Translations under genes and position numbers: made by a program
Part shown: positions 35,155-37,927 of the stretch, one piece after another
Numbering within the stretch: the stretch's first letter is position 1
How the letters are laid out: each line of letters opens with the position of its first letter
Notes under the pieces: generated by a model
Seen by the model: the letters and a program-made list of their open reading frames with translations, nothing else
Database searches by the model: none
What the model was told of the DNA's origin: nothing
Source of the DNA: Thermoprotei archaeon
Lineage (GTDB): Archaea; Thermoproteota; Thermoprotei; Thermofilales; B20-G17
Assembly: GCA_003650675.1 (NCBI GenBank)
Contig: QMRH01000016.1
Span: 1-37,927, forward strand
DNA length: 37,927 nt
Direction of reading: 5' to 3'

Positions 35155-35191
35155 TCCAATAATATAGATTGTTTAAAATGTAAATGGAAAA

Positions 35192-35200
35192 GTATATTAG
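35192..35200 (+). promoter_or_regulatory. TATA-like box of the MFS transporter gene
   Basis: GTATATTAG is centred about 28 bases before the GTG start at 35224, which supports a leaderless transcript from that start. Confidence 0.45.
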
Positions 35201-35223
35201 TTGACTATTTTTAGGGAATTAGG

Positions 35224-36396
35224 GTGCAATGTTTGTTGTCTTTTTCTAGGGGTTTTTTGTTGTTGTGTTTGGTGGGTTTCTTTGCTATTTTGAGTTCGAC
35301 TATGTCTAAGTCTCCTACCCTTCCGCTGTTTGCCGGTTTCCTCGGTGTTGAGCCTGCTGAACTGGGGTTTATTGCTGCCGCCTCTACGGTGACGGGGATC
35401 TTCACTAACGTTACTGCTGGCTCTCTCTCGGATAGGTATGGTAGGAGAAGGTTGCTTCTGGTGGGTGGTTTTGTTTTTGCTTCGGCACCCTTCCTGTATC
35501 TATTTGTGTCCAGTGGCTGGCAACTGGCTTTGGTTAGGGTTTACCATGGGTTGGCTACGGCTATATTCATGCCAGTGGCTGTGGCAACTGTGGCCGACAT
35601 GTTTCCCTCTAGGCGGGGCGAAATGATGGGGTTGTTCCACTCTTCCACGCTTATAGGCAGGGTTATTGCACCGACTCTTGCGGGGACATTAATATATTTA
35701 GCTAGCTTCAAGGCCACGTATCTCGTATGCGGTGTAAGCGGTTTAATCGCACTGCTGTTCATGTCTCGTCTTCCAGCCCACTCTAGCCGGGAAAACTTGG
35801 GAGGAAAGGTGTATACGAGTCCTTTGGCGAACATCACTAGGGTTCTCTCGGATAGAAGGGTGATATTTATAGGTGTTACGGAAGCTTCGGTGTACTTTTC
35901 AATGCAGGGTATAGAAACCTTCCTACCCCTCTACGTCGAAACCCTGTGGACGGAAACGTGGTTAACCGGCATAATTTTTACCGTGGAGATGCTGGTGATA
36001 GCCCTATTGAAGCCGCTTATGGGCAGGGTTTCGGATAGGATGGGGCGCTTAAAAATGATCATTGCAGGCCTCCTTGTGTCGTTGCTTGGAGCCCTCCTCC
36101 TATCCCTCTCTCACAGTATCTACCCGATAATTACATCAATAATAGTATACTCGATTGGGGTATCTGCGTGTACCGCTGCCACAGCCCCCTTTGTCTCCGA
36201 GCTGGTTACCAAGGAAATGTATGGTGCAGCAATAGGGTCGCTGGAAACTATAAAAGACGTAGGGCAAGCCCTAGGCCCAATAGTCTCCGGCTTCATAGTA
36301 GCAAACCTAAGCTATTTTCATGCATTCTCCTTTTTAGCTTTAGTCCTTTTAGTAGATATACTGGTTCTACTCTTAGGCTTCAGGAGGATGACATAA
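35224..36396 (+). CDS. Major facilitator superfamily transporter
   Basis: A 390-residue protein with 12 membrane helices in two halves. The MFS motif A is visible between helices 2 and 3 (GSLSDRYGRRRLLL) and again in the second half (GRVSDRMGRLKMI). Substrate cannot be read; drug, sugar-phosphate or organic acid efflux are all possible. The GTG start gives a complete first helix (FLLLCLVGFFAILSSTMS), whereas the later ATG at codon 27 would cut it; a TATA-like box at the right distance agrees. The first 300 or so bases are extremely poor in C and A on the coding strand, and the composition becomes normal toward the 3' end, which ties in with the strand switch described nearby. Convergent with the glycosyltransferase gene, 23 bases apart. 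Confidence 0.85.
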   Translation: MQCLLSFSRGFLLLCLVGFFAILSSTMSKSPTLPLFAGFLGVEPAELGFIAAASTVTGIFTNVTAGSLSDRYGRRRLLLVGGFVFASAPFLYLFVSSGWQLALVRVYHGLATAIFMPVAVATVADMFPSRRGEMMGLFHSSTLIGRVIAPTLAGTLIYLASFKATYLVCGVSGLIALLFMSRLPAHSSRENLGGKVYTSPLANITRVLSDRRVIFIGVTEASVYFSMQGIETFLPLYVETLWTETWLTGIIFTVEMLVIALLKPLMGRVSDRMGRLKMIIAGLLVSLLGALLLSLSHSIYPIITSIIVYSIGVSACTAATAPFVSELVTKEMYGAAIGSLETIKDVGQALGPIVSGFIVANLSYFHAFSFLALVLLVDILVLLLGFRRMT

Positions 36397-36419
36397 AGGG
36401 ATCCAGCCTACGTAACTAT

Positions 36420-37616
36420 TCAGGGGAAATAGTTAGGGATTTTTAGCCGAAGCCTATGGAACACATCTATCCTCTTATCGTATTGCTTTAAAGCCGCTTC
36501 CTCTAGGAGTTTAACGTATTCCTCCTCTATTCTACGTGTTATGTTCCTCCAGCTGTAGTTTTTCTCAACATGTTCTCTAGCCTTTCTCGACAGATAAAGC
36601 CGAAGTGTATCGTCTAAGTATAGACGGTATATTTCATCGGCTATTGTCTCGGGATCCACGTCCCTGAGGAGGATCCCGTTAACCCCGTCGATTATTATCT
36701 CCTTAAGCCCTCCTATAGCACTTGCTATCACAGGGATGCCGGATGCCATGGCCTCTAACGCGACTATCCCAAAGGATTCCCCGAAGAGGCTAGGCATCAC
36801 GAAGACATCTGAAGATCTATACAAGTCGGGTAGGAGAGAGTCATCAACCCTCCCTAAAAATAAAACCTGTTTATCCAGCCCTAAACTCTCGACCTTTTCC
36901 CTAAGGGATCTTTTAAGTGGACCGTCGCCGGCGATCACCAGCAGAATTCCTGGTTCCCTTTTAGCCAGCAGTTTCATGGCTTCCACTAGATGATGAACCC
37001 CTTTCCTATAGACCAGTCTACCCACATAGAGTACTATGAAGTCTGCTTCAACCTCCTCTCGGAGCCTTCTAGAACCCTTAGGGTTAAACCTCTCCGTGTC
37101 CACGCCGTTCGGTATGATCTTTAGGGGTACAGAGGGGGCGAAGTTTCCGATAAACCTTGCAGCCGCGTTACTTACCGCAATTACTTCATCTGCTTTACCT
37201 ATAATGGATCTAAACGGGAATGCCACAAACCCTAAAGTTTTAAGCAAGTAGTTGTAGTCATATAGGTAGGCGCTGTGGTTTGTCAAAACTGTCGGATAGC
37301 CGTTGATGGACGCCGAGAAGATCGATGCTAAGGGTATGGGTGTAAATGCATGGTGTGCGTGGACTATATCGGGGTCAAAGTCGTCTAAAATCTTTTTGAT
37401 GACGCCGTTGCCTGAAAGTCCCCACAAGAACCTGAGGAAATCCTTGTGCTCCAGCTCTATTACCTCGAAAGGCCATTCACCCCTATCCTCCCTTTTCCTG
37501 GTTACAATTGCTATATCATGTCCCCTTGAACGTAGATTTACAGCCAAGTCCCTGACATGGCTAGCTACCCCACCTATATCGGGTGGAAACCACTCGGTAG
37601 CTAACAGTACTTTCAT
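36420..37616 (-). CDS. GT4-family glycosyltransferase
   Basis: A 398-residue GT-B fold enzyme. The N-terminal domain begins MKVLLATEWFPPDIGGVASHV (glycine-rich acceptor loop), with DIVHAHHAFTP and a VLTNHSAY block. The C-terminal donor domain shows IPNGVDTERF, LYVGRLVYRKGVHHLVEA, VIAGDGPL, and the E-x7-E motif of retaining GT4 enzymes in FGESFGIVALEAMASGIPVIAS. It transfers a sugar from a nucleotide donor (often GDP-mannose or UDP-sugar) to a lipid, glycan or protein, on the cytoplasmic side. No membrane segment is evident. Length is normal. Start ATG at 37616; upstream bases show only a weak ribosome site. It could serve surface glycan or S-layer glycosylation, but nothing ties it directly to the carbohydrate island. 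Confidence 0.85.
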   Translation of the reverse strand: MKVLLATEWFPPDIGGVASHVRDLAVNLRSRGHDIAIVTRKREDRGEWPFEVIELEHKDFLRFLWGLSGNGVIKKILDDFDPDIVHAHHAFTPIPLASIFSASINGYPTVLTNHSAYLYDYNYLLKTLGFVAFPFRSIIGKADEVIAVSNAAARFIGNFAPSVPLKIIPNGVDTERFNPKGSRRLREEVEADFIVLYVGRLVYRKGVHHLVEAMKLLAKREPGILLVIAGDGPLKRSLREKVESLGLDKQVLFLGRVDDSLLPDLYRSSDVFVMPSLFGESFGIVALEAMASGIPVIASAIGGLKEIIIDGVNGILLRDVDPETIADEIYRLYLDDTLRLYLSRKAREHVEKNYSWRNITRRIEEEYVKLLEEAALKQYDKRIDVFHRLRLKIPNYFP

Positions 37617-37665
37617 TTCAAATCGACCTCCACTATCATCAGCGTCTAGAACAGGGTTTCGGTTT

Positions 37666-37927
37666 TCAGAGAGACGATAGTTTCTCCTTAAAGCTATTAA
37701 ATAACTTGAGTAACTCTCTCGGCGCCAGTGATTTAAGTTTCTCGATCAACATCACCGTTAAACGCAATACGTGCCGCGATTTCCTAGTTTCATTTAGAAT
37801 CTTCATCGCGTTTTTCTTCGTATCTTCATTAAAGCTGTCAATATGGTCTTGAATAAACTCTGTCAAGAATGAAAGTTGCTTATCTATAATGTTGCTAAAG
37901 AACACTTCTATTATATCGAGTAACGTA
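37666..37927 (-). CDS. Hypothetical protein, cut by the right edge
   Basis: The minus-strand frame stays open from its stop at 37666 to the window edge, so this is the C-terminal part (at least 86 residues) of a longer or just-starting protein; GTG at 37905 is an internal possible start. The visible part is wholly helical and charged (DSFNEDTKKNAMKILNETRKSRHVLRLTVMLIEKLKSLAPRELL), with no membrane helix and no recognised motif. It is upstream of the glycosyltransferase gene on the same strand with a 49-base gap and could be in its operon. Confidence 0.45.
   Translation of the reverse strand, partial: TLLDIIEVFFSNIIDKQLSFLTEFIQDHIDSFNEDTKKNAMKILNETRKSRHVLRLTVMLIEKLKSLAPRELLKLFNSFKEKLSSL

Larger units (their letters stand above)
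33661..35280. other. Strand-composition switch zone (C/A-rich to G/T-rich on the plus strand)
   Basis: On the plus strand 33661-33840 has about 72 C and 17 G, while 34981-35040 has 21 G and 2 C, and 35221-35280 has 20 G, 4 C, 32 T and 4 A. The middle (33900-34850) is AT-rich and about even. The left C-rich part and the right G-rich part both include minus-strand genes, so gene direction does not explain the flip. The sign is that expected at a divergent replication start. The bias fades within about 1-1.2 kb on each side. Confidence 0.45.

Noticed and set aside
1-37927. CRISPR arrays, tRNA or rRNA genes
   Set aside because: No regularly spaced repeats, no cloverleaf-like tRNA sequence and no conserved rRNA blocks were found by eye.

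Overview
The window reads as a stretch of an archaeal chromosome, most likely a thermophilic member of the Thermoproteota (order not resolvable by eye). Evidence: TATA-like boxes about 25-30 bases before several starts (3081, 22859, 29585, 35224), which suggests leaderless transcripts; GGAGG-type ribosome sites inside operons; frequent TTG/GTG starts; and archaeal families (TrmB regulator, DUF234 ATPase, solitary hexulose-phosphate synthase, HDAC-like deacetylase). No tRNA, rRNA or CRISPR array was seen, and no stretch over 300 bases lacks a gene or gene remnant.

Layout. 1-2.3 kb: the 3' end of a TnpB-type transposase gene with a hairpin-rich tail, a membrane-anchored metallo-beta-lactamase-fold enzyme, small ORFs and two decayed gene fragments. 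2.3-4.5 kb: hexulose-phosphate synthase (minus) and a DUF234-type archaeal ATPase. 4.6-22.7 kb: a large, mostly plus-strand island that looks like a cell-surface carbohydrate system. It holds a membrane-anchored toroid protein, a GH130-like phosphorylase (minus), a 1470-residue fusion of an M28-peptidase-like domain with an FtsX-like permease, two large DUF6785/OPT-like membrane proteins, two paralogous surface proteins with coiled-coil stalk and C-terminal anchor, a small coil-plus-membrane protein (minus), a second secreted toroid protein with a carbohydrate-binding-like domain, and a terminal TrmB-type sugar regulator. I infer that these genes bind, cleave and import a glycan, with the TrmB protein as sensor.

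22.8-29.5 kb: an ABC exporter with a DUF1854-like tail next to a PqqD-domain radical SAM/SPASM enzyme; a zinc-ribbon membrane protein divergent from a DUF2207-like membrane protein that ends in an alternating Cys-Ala tail; and an HDAC-family deacetylase. 29.6-33.5 kb: a three-gene ABC ATPase / permease / surface-protein operon. 33.5-35.2 kb: a minus-strand cluster (HTH protein, overlapping 87-residue protein, 62-residue membrane peptide) across which base composition flips sharply by strand. 35.2-37.9 kb: an MFS transporter, a GT4 glycosyltransferase (minus) and a partial gene at the right edge.

Most interesting points: the surface-glycan island with its apparently dead peptidase-permease fusion; the Cys-Ala tail, whose two 9-residue units differ by 6 bases yet are identical in protein; the DUF1854-ABC/radical SAM pair; and the strand-asymmetry switch near 34-35 kb, which resembles a small divergent replication start but is unproven.
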